Positions 9,256-17,403 of a DNA stretch of 64,000 nucleotides are shown in pieces. The notes under the pieces were generated by a model that worked only from the letters and a program-made list of their open reading frames with translations, was not told where the DNA came from and did no database searches. The DNA comes from JALZOC01 sp035758845. Lineage in GTDB: Bacteria; Acidobacteriota; Vicinamibacteria; Vicinamibacterales; 2-12-FULL-66-21. The stretch is taken from assembly GCA_035758845.1 (NCBI GenBank), contig DASTVZ010000217.1:1-64000 (forward strand), given 5' to 3'. The position numbers and the translations under genes are program-made. How positions within the stretch are numbered: position 1 is the stretch's first letter; each line of letters begins with the position of its first letter.

Positions 9256-11562
9256 TCATCGGAAATCGTAACGAACCCGAATTGCGACACTTCGCGGTGC
9301 GGCGAGGGCGGTGCCTGAGAAGAGCCCCGCGAAGTTGATCACGTCGAAACGGTTGGTCAGGTTGCGAACCTCCGCCTGGAGTCGCACGACGTGCTTCGCT
9401 GATTTCGCGATGGTGACGCCGCTGGCGATGTCCAGCGACGCATTCGGCCGCACGCGGCCGGTCTCGAAGTTCACTCGATCGAGGACGTCCCGGCCGAACT
9501 GCTCCGCCGCTTCCTCCGGCGTCCCCTCGAAATCCTCGAACGGCAGCCCGCTGCCGTACGATCCCACGGCCGCCACCCAGGCTGACGGCGAGACCTGATA
9601 CGTCGCGCGCGCGCGAATTGTATGCCGCTGATCCTGTGTCAGCGGAAAGTCTTCCGTTGAGTCGAGTCCTTCGGTGTCGTCGCCGAGGAAGAGGCCGCCC
9701 GTCACTGGCAACTCACCGATGCCACGCATGAGCGAGTAGCCAAGGGAGGCGGAGAGGTTTTTCCATTGGCGGAGGTCGAGCTTCGTCTCGGCGCCGTAAA
9801 CACGGCCGTAGCGGAACGCGATCGGAAAGCTCACGCCCGTATTCAACAGCAGATCGTCGTCGGCCATATCCGAGATGCGCCGGTCGTATCCGGCGACATC
9901 GATACGAACGCGGCCACCAAGCGCCTTGGAGACTCCCGCCTCGAAGAAGTTTCCGCGAGACGTCGGCACGGGCAACCGCGCGCCTTCTGCCCCAAGCCGC
10001 TCGAACTCGTCGGTGCTCGCGAGCAGCAGATTCTCGATGGCCGGCGTCTGGAACACGCGGTCGTACGACGCCCGGAAGACCAGATCCGGTCCGGCCGACC
10101 AGGCAACAGCGAGTCGCGGGCTGAGTGCGTTGTCCTCGACGACGAGGCTGTAGTGGTCCCATCGTAGTCCGACGTTCACGGTCCACCGACCGCTGCGAAT
10201 CTGATCCTGGACGAAGAGGGCCTGCTCACGGTCGGGACGGCGATCGTCAAACGCGAAAGCCGTCGGAACATCGGAATCGAATTCGTTGACGTCAGTAATC
10301 GTGTAGGAAAACTCCTCTCGTGCTGTTCCCGCACTCATGTCCGCGCCGACCTTCCACTCATGCACGCCCCGGTGGCCGGACATCGATCCGTTCAGGTAGA
10401 CCTCACGAAAGCCACGGTCCTGCGACGCCGCGATCGGCGTCGATTGAGGGTTGGACCACAGCTTCGCCGAGACGTCCCGGACCATCCCGCGAATGTCGCC
10501 GACCATGCTGGACGAGAAGATTCGCTGGATCGAAAACTGCGCGGCGTTCTCGCGGCCGTTGCGATCCTGCCGCTGTCCGGCCTCCTGCTGAATGTTCTCG
10601 TTCGGCACGAGAAAGCGAGAGGACGCGTGGCGAAGAATAACGCCAACGCGGCTGGACGGACTGACGTTCCCTTCGAACCGCATCGACGCGCTGGCGGTCG
10701 ATGCCTGGTTCGTGAAATTGTCCGCGACCGGCGGATCGAGATAGCGGTCAGTGGTCGCCGCAGCGGCGGTCACACTGATCGTGCTCTTCTCGCCGCCGTG
10801 CTCGACAATTGCGTCGCCACTGCCCGTATCAAAGCTCCCCACCGACGTCGACACCGAGCTGCCAAACCCCCGTCGGGCTGACGACGCCGTCACCACCTCG
10901 ATCACGCCGCCTAGCTTGCGCCCGTATTCTGCGGGATACCCGCCGGTCATGATGCTCATCGAATGGATGTCGTCGGCGCCCGATTCCGGCGCGAAGACCG
11001 GCGAGCGATTGTCCGTCATGGGCAGCCCATCGACGACGTATTGCGTCTGATACTCGGAGCCTCGAGGGTGAAGGATCCCGTTGGCCTCAAGCAGCCAGCC
11101 AGGTTGTGTATTTACGAGGTCGGGCACGACGCGGCCGGGCAGCGCCGTCGTCCGCCGCTGCAGCGTATCGGATCCGATGCGATGCACCAGCGTCGGTTGG
11201 TGTGGATCGAGCAATGTGGAATCCGCCGTGACCGTTGTCTGCGTCTGCACCGCAGAGACGTTCATCGTGACGTGGAAATCAGTCGGCAGGGCCGAGCGCA
11301 CCTCTACTACCTGGGCGGCGTCGGCGAAGCCGCTCCGGCTGACGATGACGCGGTAGGAACCGAATGGCAGACGTCGCACGATCGCCAACCCGTTGGCATC
11401 CGTGTCGATCTGCTGGCGGATTTCATTGCCCTGGCTGACAACCTCGACCGGGCCAGGCAGCGCGCCCCCTGTGGCATCGGTCACCGTGACGCGGAGTTCA
11501 CCTGTGTTGGCTTGACTAAACTGACCGACAGCAACCAGCAAGGCGACGGCGCACGCCAGCAT
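9256..11562 (-). CDS. TonB-dependent receptor with N-terminal carboxypeptidase-like domain
   Basis: A 768-residue outer-membrane receptor. A short signal peptide (MLACAVALLVAVGQFSQA) precedes a carboxypeptidase-regulatory-like domain (LRVTVTDATGGALPGPVEV, about residues 22-105), a plug (VVDGLPMTDNRSPVFAPESG, GGYPAEYGRKLGGVIEV) and a barrel ending RVAIRVRYDFR-like. The order matches acidobacterial SusC/TonB-type transporters; the substrate is unknown. There is no Shine-Dalgarno at the ATG. TGTACAATAT just upstream could be a -10, so the message may be nearly leaderless or the true start non-canonical. It is convergent with the YVTN lipoprotein, with no room for a terminator between them. Confidence 0.85.
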   Translation of the reverse strand: MLACAVALLVAVGQFSQANTGELRVTVTDATGGALPGPVEVVSQGNEIRQQIDTDANGLAIVRRLPFGSYRVIVSRSGFADAAQVVEVRSALPTDFHVTMNVSAVQTQTTVTADSTLLDPHQPTLVHRIGSDTLQRRTTALPGRVVPDLVNTQPGWLLEANGILHPRGSEYQTQYVVDGLPMTDNRSPVFAPESGADDIHSMSIMTGGYPAEYGRKLGGVIEVVTASSARRGFGSSVSTSVGSFDTGSGDAIVEHGGEKSTISVTAAAATTDRYLDPPVADNFTNQASTASASMRFEGNVSPSSRVGVILRHASSRFLVPNENIQQEAGQRQDRNGRENAAQFSIQRIFSSSMVGDIRGMVRDVSAKLWSNPQSTPIAASQDRGFREVYLNGSMSGHRGVHEWKVGADMSAGTAREEFSYTITDVNEFDSDVPTAFAFDDRRPDREQALFVQDQIRSGRWTVNVGLRWDHYSLVVEDNALSPRLAVAWSAGPDLVFRASYDRVFQTPAIENLLLASTDEFERLGAEGARLPVPTSRGNFFEAGVSKALGGRVRIDVAGYDRRISDMADDDLLLNTGVSFPIAFRYGRVYGAETKLDLRQWKNLSASLGYSLMRGIGELPVTGGLFLGDDTEGLDSTEDFPLTQDQRHTIRARATYQVSPSAWVAAVGSYGSGLPFEDFEGTPEEAAEQFGRDVLDRVNFETGRVRPNASLDIASGVTIAKSAKHVVRLQAEVRNLTNRFDVINFAGLFSGTALAAPRSVAIRVRYDFR

Positions 11563-11611
11563 GGAACATATTGTACAGGCGCGGTAAACTCCATGCGGTC
11601 ATTGTCGTAAG

Positions 11612-11747
11612 CCACGGATGAACACGGACCACGGATGAACACGGATGAACACGGACCACGGATGACCACGGATGAACACGGATAGATTCGGACCACGGAT
11701 GACCACGGAAGAACACGGATAGATTCGGACCACGGATGAACACGGAT
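11612..11747. repeat. Tandem CACGGATGAA-type repeat array
   Basis: About a dozen imperfect copies of a 9-12 base unit (CCACGGATGAA, CACGGATGAC, CACGGATAGATTCGGA) fill the spacer between two divergent TonB receptors. ORFs here are repetitive low-complexity translations and are not called. Shorter arrays of the same unit occur at 7466-7530 and 46079-46145. Confidence 0.8.
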
Positions 11748-11855
11748 CGGATTCCGGATCCCGGACAACTGATCCCGGATCCGCACAACGGAACCCGGCT
11801 GACTGATACATCGACGAATTCGGATTACACAAACCCGGGGTAACAGGAGTCTCGA

Positions 11856-14204
11856 ATGGTTGCCGCTTTGGTTCTTTTGCTGGCACAGGTCGCAGGCCCC
11901 GCGCCGGCGGGCCCATCACCTGTTCAAGGAAGTGCACCGGCGTTCCGGACCGCTCCGGCACCGATCAGTGGGACAGTTCGGGATCTGTCCGGCAGTGTCG
12001 TTCCGAACGCGACGATTACGGTGCGCAATGGGGCGAAAGACGAACGGACCGTGACCGGGCCTGACGGACGATTTACCCTGACTACGGCGGCGACCTCGGA
12101 AATCGTCCTCGTTGTCCGTGCCGCGGGATTCGCCGAACTTCGTCACACGATCAGCGCTGGCACGTCTGCGACAAATATCGATATCGTCCTCTCGCCCGCG
12201 TCCGTGCAAGAGGCCGTCACCGTCACCGCAACTCGAAGCGAGCGTCGTACCGGTGATGTTCCCGCATCGGTCAGCGTCCTCGACCGTGAGGACATCAAGC
12301 AATCACCGGCGCTGGTTGCCGACGACCTCTTGCGTCAGATTCCCACCTTCAGCTTGTTCCGCCGCACGAGCAGCTTGGCGTCGCATCCGACATCGCAGGG
12401 CGTGTCGTTGCGCGGGATCGGACCGAGCGGCGTCAGCCGCACGCTCGTGCTCGTCGATGGCGTTCCGAACAACGATCCCTTTGGCGGTTGGGTATATTGG
12501 TCGCGAGTCCCGCTCGAGAGCTCTGACCGAATTGAAGTCGTCGACGGTTCGACGTCGAGTCTCTACGGCAACTACGCGATGGGCGGCGTCATCAACTTCG
12601 TCACCAATCCGGCGACGCCGAAGACGCTGGACGTCAAAGCGCAATATGGCAATCGCAGCACGCCCAAGGTCGACTTCATGGGCAGCCATGTGTGGGGCAA
12701 GCTCGGTGTCACCGTCGATGGCAACGTGTTCAACACTGACGGGTATTACATCGTGCGCGAGAACGAGCGCGGGAGAGTCGACAATAAAGCCGCCGCGGAA
12801 TTCTGGAACCTGAACCTCAAGCTGGATTACACGCCGAACGAGCGCCTTCACGCTTTCGCGCGCCTTGGCTACTTCGACGAGAATCGCGACAACGGCAAGG
12901 CCAGTACTATCGATGGGACCGAGGAAGCCAACGACACGATCTGGCGCGCGTACAGCGGTGGCGTTCGCGCGCGGATGCCCGATCAAAGCGAACTTCAAGC
13001 GACGGTCTTTACCGATTTCGAGACGTTTCACAGCAACTTCCTTGCAGTCCCGGCGGCGAATCCCCCGCGCAGCATCGGCCGCATGACGTTGATGCAGACC
13101 GTTCCGACGCACAGCGCCGGCGGGATGGTTCAGTGGTCGCGCGCGTTCGGCACGAAGCAGTACTTCACGGCCGGAACGGACCTTCGATGGGTCGATGGGG
13201 ATAGCGAAGAAAACGGCCTCGACGGAACGACCGGCACGACCGTAACGCTGCTGCGCAATTCGGGCGGTACGCAGCGCAACTTCGGATTCTTCGTCCAGGA
13301 TCTCATCACGCCGGTGCCGCAGCTCGTGCTGACGCTGAGCGCGCGTGTCGACGGCTGGCGGAATTACGAGGGCCACAATCTCGAGACCAGCTTGATCGGC
13401 GCGCCGGTGAACAACGTGCCCTCCCTGCCGGATCGAAGCGACACGGTCGCCAGTCCGCGCGCCGCGGCACGGTATCACCTCACCGATCGACTTGACGTGT
13501 GGGGAGACATCGGGTGGGGCTTCCGCACGCCAACGCTGAACGAGCTGTATCGCCAATTCCGCGTTGGCACAACGCTCACTCTCGCCAATTACGATCTCGG
13601 TCCCGAGCGTCTCGTCGGTGGCGAAGTCGGCGCCTCATTCGCGATCACCCCGGATTCAACGGTTCGCGCCACATGGTTCGACAACCACATCAAAGATCCG
13701 GTGTCGAACGTGACGATCAGCCAGGTCGGCAACAACATAACGCAGCAACGGCAGAATCTCGGCAAAACGCACGTCCGCGGCATCCAGACGGATCTCGAGT
13801 ACCGCTTCTCATCGGATTGGCGAGTTGCGGCCGCGTACGTTTACGATCAGGCGAAGGTTACGGAAAACCCAACGACGCCGGCGCTCGTCGGCAAATGGCT
13901 CCCGCAGGTGCCGGCTCATCGCGGCTCATTACGCCTCGCATACGCGAACACGCGCCTGTTCACCGCGTCGGCGGGTGTGCAATTCGTCGGCTCTCAGTTC
14001 GACGACGACCTGAACACCCCGTCGCGGCGATTGCCGAACTTTGCCGTCGTCGACATGATGGCGTCGCGCGCACTGGGCCGAAATCTCGAGCTGTTCGGCG
14101 GTGTCCAGAACCTCTTCGACACCGAATACTTCGTCGGAACTCTGCCGACCACGGTCGGGACGCCGCGGCTCATCACAGCGGGCGTCAGAGTCAGCCTTCA
14201 CTGA
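11856..14204 (+). CDS. TonB-dependent receptor with carboxypeptidase-like regulatory domain
   Basis: A 782-residue outer-membrane receptor starting MVAALVLLLAQVAGPAPAG. The regulatory-like domain (ISGTVRDLSGSVVPNATITV, about residues 37-120) is followed by a TonB-box-like VTVTATRS, a CirA/BtuB-type plug (SVSVLDREDIKQSP, LRGIGPSGVSRTLVLVDGVP, SSLYGNYAMGGVINFVT) and a 22-strand-type barrel with QNLFDTEYFVG and a C-terminal GVRVSLH. AGGAG lies 6 bases before the ATG. The plug resembles iron or cobalamin receptors more than SusC, but the ligand cannot be told. It diverges from the other receptor and sits just upstream of the sulfate-assimilation operon, apparently separated by a terminator hairpin. 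Confidence 0.9.
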   Translation: MVAALVLLLAQVAGPAPAGPSPVQGSAPAFRTAPAPISGTVRDLSGSVVPNATITVRNGAKDERTVTGPDGRFTLTTAATSEIVLVVRAAGFAELRHTISAGTSATNIDIVLSPASVQEAVTVTATRSERRTGDVPASVSVLDREDIKQSPALVADDLLRQIPTFSLFRRTSSLASHPTSQGVSLRGIGPSGVSRTLVLVDGVPNNDPFGGWVYWSRVPLESSDRIEVVDGSTSSLYGNYAMGGVINFVTNPATPKTLDVKAQYGNRSTPKVDFMGSHVWGKLGVTVDGNVFNTDGYYIVRENERGRVDNKAAAEFWNLNLKLDYTPNERLHAFARLGYFDENRDNGKASTIDGTEEANDTIWRAYSGGVRARMPDQSELQATVFTDFETFHSNFLAVPAANPPRSIGRMTLMQTVPTHSAGGMVQWSRAFGTKQYFTAGTDLRWVDGDSEENGLDGTTGTTVTLLRNSGGTQRNFGFFVQDLITPVPQLVLTLSARVDGWRNYEGHNLETSLIGAPVNNVPSLPDRSDTVASPRAAARYHLTDRLDVWGDIGWGFRTPTLNELYRQFRVGTTLTLANYDLGPERLVGGEVGASFAITPDSTVRATWFDNHIKDPVSNVTISQVGNNITQQRQNLGKTHVRGIQTDLEYRFSSDWRVAAAYVYDQAKVTENPTTPALVGKWLPQVPAHRGSLRLAYANTRLFTASAGVQFVGSQFDDDLNTPSRRLPNFAVVDMMASRALGRNLELFGGVQNLFDTEYFVGTLPTTVGTPRLITAGVRVSLH

Positions 14205-14206
14205 CC

Positions 14207-14234
14207 AAGGTAGAAGGTTTGCCTTTTACCTTTT
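14207..14234 (+). terminator. Probable intrinsic terminator after the TonB receptor
   Basis: AAGGTAGAAGG, loop TTTG, CCTTTTACCTT form an 11-bp stem with one G-U pair, followed by TTACTTT. It begins 3 bases after the receptor stop. The U tract is interrupted, so efficiency is uncertain. The same T-rich DNA may also hold the promoter of the cys operon. Confidence 0.5.
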
Positions 14235-14257
14235 ACTTTGCTAACTTCAAGAGCTAG

Positions 14258-14347
14258 ATGTCTTTTTCGCTCATCTGTTGTTGTCCCGCTCCAGCCGCAT
14301 CGATGTGTTGTCGATGCGCCTGTACGACGCCGGCGACGCGCGGGTGA
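14258..14347 (+). CDS. Cysteine-rich leader peptide of the cysDNH-ilvA operon
   Basis: A 29-codon ORF, too short for most gene finders, between the receptor and cysD. It starts ATG with AAGAG 5 bases upstream and ends TGA. Seven of 29 codons are Cys, in two clusters: TGT-TGT-TGT at codons 7-9 and TGT-TGT-x-TGC-x-TGT at codons 17-22. The peptide reads MSFSLICCCPAPAAS then MCCRCACTTPATRG. Leader peptides rich in the end-product amino acid act by ribosome attenuation (trp, his, ilv leaders; poly-Cys uORFs before cysteine genes in mycobacteria). The operon downstream makes reduced sulfur for cysteine, so this is probably a cysteine-sensing uORF. No homologue search was made. Confidence 0.75.
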   Translation: MSFSLICCCPAPAASMCCRCACTTPATRG

Positions 14348-14381
14348 GACGCCTGTAAGATCCTCAGCTTCAACAGTTTCA

Positions 14382-14468
14382 GCTCTCCTCGCATATCGCT
14401 CGGCCTCAATGTAGTGGTGGTTGTTCGGGAGTCTTGCGCCTCGTTGGGCGCAAGCGGCACAGGAGAGC
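14382..14468 (+). promoter_or_regulatory. Anti-Shine-Dalgarno structure in front of cysD
   Basis: GCTCTCCT (14382-14389) is an exact 8-base complement of AGGAGAGC (14461-14468), which contains the cysD ribosome-binding site. Between them an 8-bp hairpin CTTGCGCC-TCGTTG-GGCGCAAG (14433-14454) would bring the two arms together. The structure begins 34 bases after the stop of the Cys-rich leader ORF, close enough for a stalled ribosome to change its folding. It suggests translational attenuation; the alternative fold that would free the site was not identified. Confidence 0.55.
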
Positions 14469-14471
14469 GAG

Positions 14472-15464
14472 ATGCACGTGGCCTCTGGGATTGTTGCAAA
14501 TCATCAGGAAACCAGCGGAGCCGGGAGCCCGGCCCTCAACGCCGCCCGAGCGCATGAGGATTCGCTCCGTCTGGATCACTTGCGCGCGCTCGAAGCCGAA
14601 AGCATTCACATCATCCGCGAGGTCGTCGCCGAGTTCGAACGGCCGGTGATGCTGTATTCCATCGGCAAGGACTCGTCGGTTCTGCTGAGACTCGCACAGA
14701 AGGCGTTCTACCCGGGCCGCATCCCCTTTCCCCTCCTTCATGTCGACACCTCGTACAAGTTCCGCGAAATGATCGAGTTCCGGAACTCGTACACGCGCCA
14801 GATTGGCGCGAAGCTGATCGTCCACACCAACACCGAAGCGCTTGCCGAGGGCACGCAGCCGTTTGCCGTCGGGACGCAGCGGTGTTGCGGCCTGCTGAAG
14901 ACAAAGTCGCTCCTCGACGCCCTCGCGGAAGGTCAGTTCCAGGCGGCGTTCGGCGGAGCGCGCCGCGATGAAGAGCGCTCGCGCGCCAAGGAACGCGTCT
15001 TCTCGCTGAGGGATGAAAAGGGGCAGTGGGATCCGAAGCGTCAGCGCCCGGAGCTCTGGCACCTGCTGAACGGCCGAATCGGTCCTGGCGAGAGCATCCG
15101 GGTATTTCCGTTGTCGAACTGGACGGAGCTCGACGTGTGGCACTACATCGACGTCGAGCAGATTCCCGTCGTCCCCCTCTATTTCGCCAAGGAACGGGAC
15201 GTCATCGTCCGCGGCAACTCGCTAATTGTCGACGAGCAGCCATTCGTGCAGCCGCTTCCGGGAGATCGACGCGAGCGCGTGATGTGCCGGATGCGGTCGC
15301 TCGGATGTTCGCCGTGCACGGGAGCGGTGCGATCGAACGCCGATACGGTTGCCAAGATCATCGAGGAGCTGATTCAAGTGCGCCAGTCGGAGCGTCAGCT
15401 GCGCGTGATCGATCACGATCAGGACGGTTCGATGGAACTCAAGAAACGGGAAGGCTACTTCTGA
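14472..15464 (+). CDS. cysD: Sulfate adenylyltransferase small subunit
   Basis: A 330-residue PP-loop ATP pyrophosphatase that adenylates sulfate to APS together with the CysN GTPase in the cytoplasm. The PP-loop motif YSIGKDSSVLLRLAQKAF lies around residues 61-78, followed by PFPLLHVDTSYKF, QRCCGLLKTKSLL, FGGARRDEERSRAKERVFS and the C-terminal MELKKREGYF typical of CysD. The start is the ATG with AGGAG 6 bases upstream; an alternative start at 14421 lies within the leader structure. The stop overlaps the cysN start by one base (TGATG). It is the first enzyme gene of an operon probably controlled by the Cys-rich leader. Confidence 0.95.
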   Translation: MHVASGIVANHQETSGAGSPALNAARAHEDSLRLDHLRALEAESIHIIREVVAEFERPVMLYSIGKDSSVLLRLAQKAFYPGRIPFPLLHVDTSYKFREMIEFRNSYTRQIGAKLIVHTNTEALAEGTQPFAVGTQRCCGLLKTKSLLDALAEGQFQAAFGGARRDEERSRAKERVFSLRDEKGQWDPKRQRPELWHLLNGRIGPGESIRVFPLSNWTELDVWHYIDVEQIPVVPLYFAKERDVIVRGNSLIVDEQPFVQPLPGDRRERVMCRMRSLGCSPCTGAVRSNADTVAKIIEELIQVRQSERQLRVIDHDQDGSMELKKREGYF

Positions 15465-16765
15465 TGTCCGATCTGCTCCGCATCTGCACTGCCGGGAGTG
15501 TCGACGACGGAAAGAGCACGCTCATTGGACGTCTGCTGTACGATTCACGCGGCGTTTACGAAGATCAGGTTCACTCGGTGACAGCCGCCTCGCGCAATCG
15601 CAGCGCCGGGCCGATCGATTTCTCGCTCTTCACCGACGGGCTCCGCGCGGAACGCGAGCAGGGGATCACCATTGACGTTGCCTACCGCTACTTCGCGACG
15701 GCGCGCCGCAAGTTCATCCTGGCTGATACGCCCGGGCATGAGCAGTACACGCGAAACATGGCGACCGGGGCATCGACGGCGGACGTGGCCATTCTCCTTA
15801 TCGACGCGCGTCACGGCGTGCGGGAGCAGACGCGCCGGCACGCGCGGATCGCGCAACTGCTCGGTATCAACTACCTGGCCCTCGCCGTCAACAAGATGGA
15901 CCTGGTCGAATTCGACCGCGCGATCTTCGACGAGATCTGCCGCGAGTTCGCGACCATCCAGGGCAGCGCTCGTGTGCACGCCATTCCGATGAGCGCGCTG
16001 AACGGCGACAACGTCATCACGCGCAGCGGCAACACGCCCTGGTTCGAGGGGCCGAGCCTGCTCGAATACCTCGAGACGGTTGAAGTCGAGCGCGACCTCA
16101 CGTCGCGACCGTTCAGGTTTCCCGTGCAGTTAGTGGTTCGTCCGGCGGATGATTTCCGTGGTTACGCCGGTCAGATCGGATCGGGCATCGTCCGGGTTGG
16201 TGATCTGGTCACGGTATGGCCGGCCGATCGCACCAGCCGCGTGAAGCGAATCGTCACGTGGGACGGAGATCTCGACGAGGCGTTCGCACCTATGTCGGTG
16301 ACCCTGACACTCGAGGACGAAATCGACATCAGCCGCGGCGATGTGATGGTGAAGGGTCCGACGGAAGTTGGTGGCCTCTTCGACGCAGATCTGGTGTGGA
16401 TGGACGAACGTCCGTTGGATCCAAAACGACTCTATCTACTGAAACACGGCGCGACGACGGTTTCAGCGGAAGTCGATCGCGGATTCAAATTGAACGAGAT
16501 CGGAACGGCGACGGTCTCGACATCTCGCCCAATCGTTTTCGACGGCTATCGTGCGAATCGCACGACCGGCAGCTTCATCCTGATCGATCCGGCAACGAAT
16601 TTCACAGCCGGCGCAGGAATGATTGTCCGCCGCGTTTCGCAGCGACGAGGCGACATGGCGACAACCGGGGCGGCGGGACGGTTGGCGAAAGCGGCGCGCC
16701 TGGCTGCCTCCGAGTCGGAAGCCGTTGATGCCGTCCGTCGCGTACTCGAGGAGATATTGACGTGA
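15464..16765 (+). CDS. cysN: Sulfate adenylyltransferase large subunit (GTPase)
   Basis: A 433-residue translation-factor-like GTPase that activates CysD for APS synthesis. GTPase motifs are clear: G1 GSVDDGKST (residues 11-19), switch region EQGITIDVAYRYF, G3 DTPGHEQYTRNMATGAS and G4 NKMDLVEF. Beta-barrel domains II and III follow (RPFRFPVQLVVRP, FDADLVWMDERPL, FILIDPATNFTAGAGMI). There is no C-terminal APS kinase domain, so this is CysN and not the CysNC fusion, in agreement with the APS-type reductase next door. The reading frame is open far upstream over cysD, but the coupled TGATG start is the real one. Confidence 0.95.
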   Translation: MSDLLRICTAGSVDDGKSTLIGRLLYDSRGVYEDQVHSVTAASRNRSAGPIDFSLFTDGLRAEREQGITIDVAYRYFATARRKFILADTPGHEQYTRNMATGASTADVAILLIDARHGVREQTRRHARIAQLLGINYLALAVNKMDLVEFDRAIFDEICREFATIQGSARVHAIPMSALNGDNVITRSGNTPWFEGPSLLEYLETVEVERDLTSRPFRFPVQLVVRPADDFRGYAGQIGSGIVRVGDLVTVWPADRTSRVKRIVTWDGDLDEAFAPMSVTLTLEDEIDISRGDVMVKGPTEVGGLFDADLVWMDERPLDPKRLYLLKHGATTVSAEVDRGFKLNEIGTATVSTSRPIVFDGYRANRTTGSFILIDPATNFTAGAGMIVRRVSQRRGDMATTGAAGRLAKAARLAASESEAVDAVRRVLEEILT

Positions 16766-17403
16766 GCGATGCAGCCCTCGTGATCGCCGGACAACTCGAC
16801 GCCGCCAAGGCACCTTGCATCACGTGCAGCTTCCAGGCCGAAGATGTCGCTGTGCTGCATATGTTGCAGCAAACGAGACCCGACATCCCGGTGCTTTTTC
16901 TCGACACCGTGCACCACTTTGCCGATACGTATAAGTATCGTGATGAATTGACCGAGCGTTGGCGATTGAATGTGATCAATCTTCGCGCCGCCGAGCCGTC
17001 GCCCGGGTTATGGCAGACCAGCACCGACGCGTGCTGCGCGCGACACAAAGTTGAACCGCTGTTTTCGGCGCTCGAGAACTACGATGTCTGGTTCACGGGG
17101 CTGCGACGCGAACAATCGCCAAGCCGGGCCAATCTTTCGCACCTCGAGCCATTCCGCTTGCCGTCGGGGCGTGTTATCCGTAAAGTCAGCCCCGTGGCGA
17201 CATGGACCACGCGTGACGTCTGGATGTACGCGAAACAACACAACATCCCGCTTCTGCCTTTGTACGATCTCGGGTACACCAGCATCGGTTGCGAACCGTG
17301 CACGACGCTGCCACTCGATCCGTCGGATCCTCGTTCAGGGCGATGGCAGGGACAGAAGCTGGAGTGCGGGATTCACATCCAGCCGGTGACCACCGGCAAG
17401 TGA
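16762..17403 (+). CDS. cysH: Adenylyl-sulfate reductase, thioredoxin-dependent, [4Fe-4S] type
   Basis: A 213-residue reductase converting APS to sulfite. It has the full cysteine set of the iron-sulfur APS reductases: C91-C92 (DACCARHKVEPL), C177-x-x-C180 (GCEPCT) as cluster ligands, and the catalytic C202 in ECGIH. The PP-loop-related N-terminus CSFQAEDVAVLHML, VDVAT-like TVHHF, and RREQSPSRANL are also present. It starts at a GTG overlapping the cysN stop (GTGA), with GAGGAG 8 bases upstream. The CC/CxxC pair predicts APS rather than PAPS as substrate, consistent with no APS kinase in the operon. Sulfite reductase is not in this window. Confidence 0.93.
   Translation: MSDAALVIAGQLDAAKAPCITCSFQAEDVAVLHMLQQTRPDIPVLFLDTVHHFADTYKYRDELTERWRLNVINLRAAEPSPGLWQTSTDACCARHKVEPLFSALENYDVWFTGLRREQSPSRANLSHLEPFRLPSGRVIRKVSPVATWTTRDVWMYAKQHNIPLLPLYDLGYTSIGCEPCTTLPLDPSDPRSGRWQGQKLECGIHIQPVTTGK

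Noticed and set aside
11481..11961. Several short ORFs with repeated SVFIRGP or SSVVRIYPCS peptides
   Set aside because: Translations of the CACGGATGAA tandem array; they are open in several frames because the repeat has no stops.
12303..13556. 417-aa ORF on the minus strand
   Set aside because: Antisense to the TonB receptor plug and barrel.
14205..14471. SAM or other known riboswitch before cysD
   Set aside because: No conserved core of a known sulfur riboswitch could be found; the Cys-rich ORF and anti-SD pairing explain the region better.
15026..15463. N-terminal extension of the cysN frame
   Set aside because: Overlaps cysD in another frame; the TGATG-coupled start and the GTPase motif position fix the true start.
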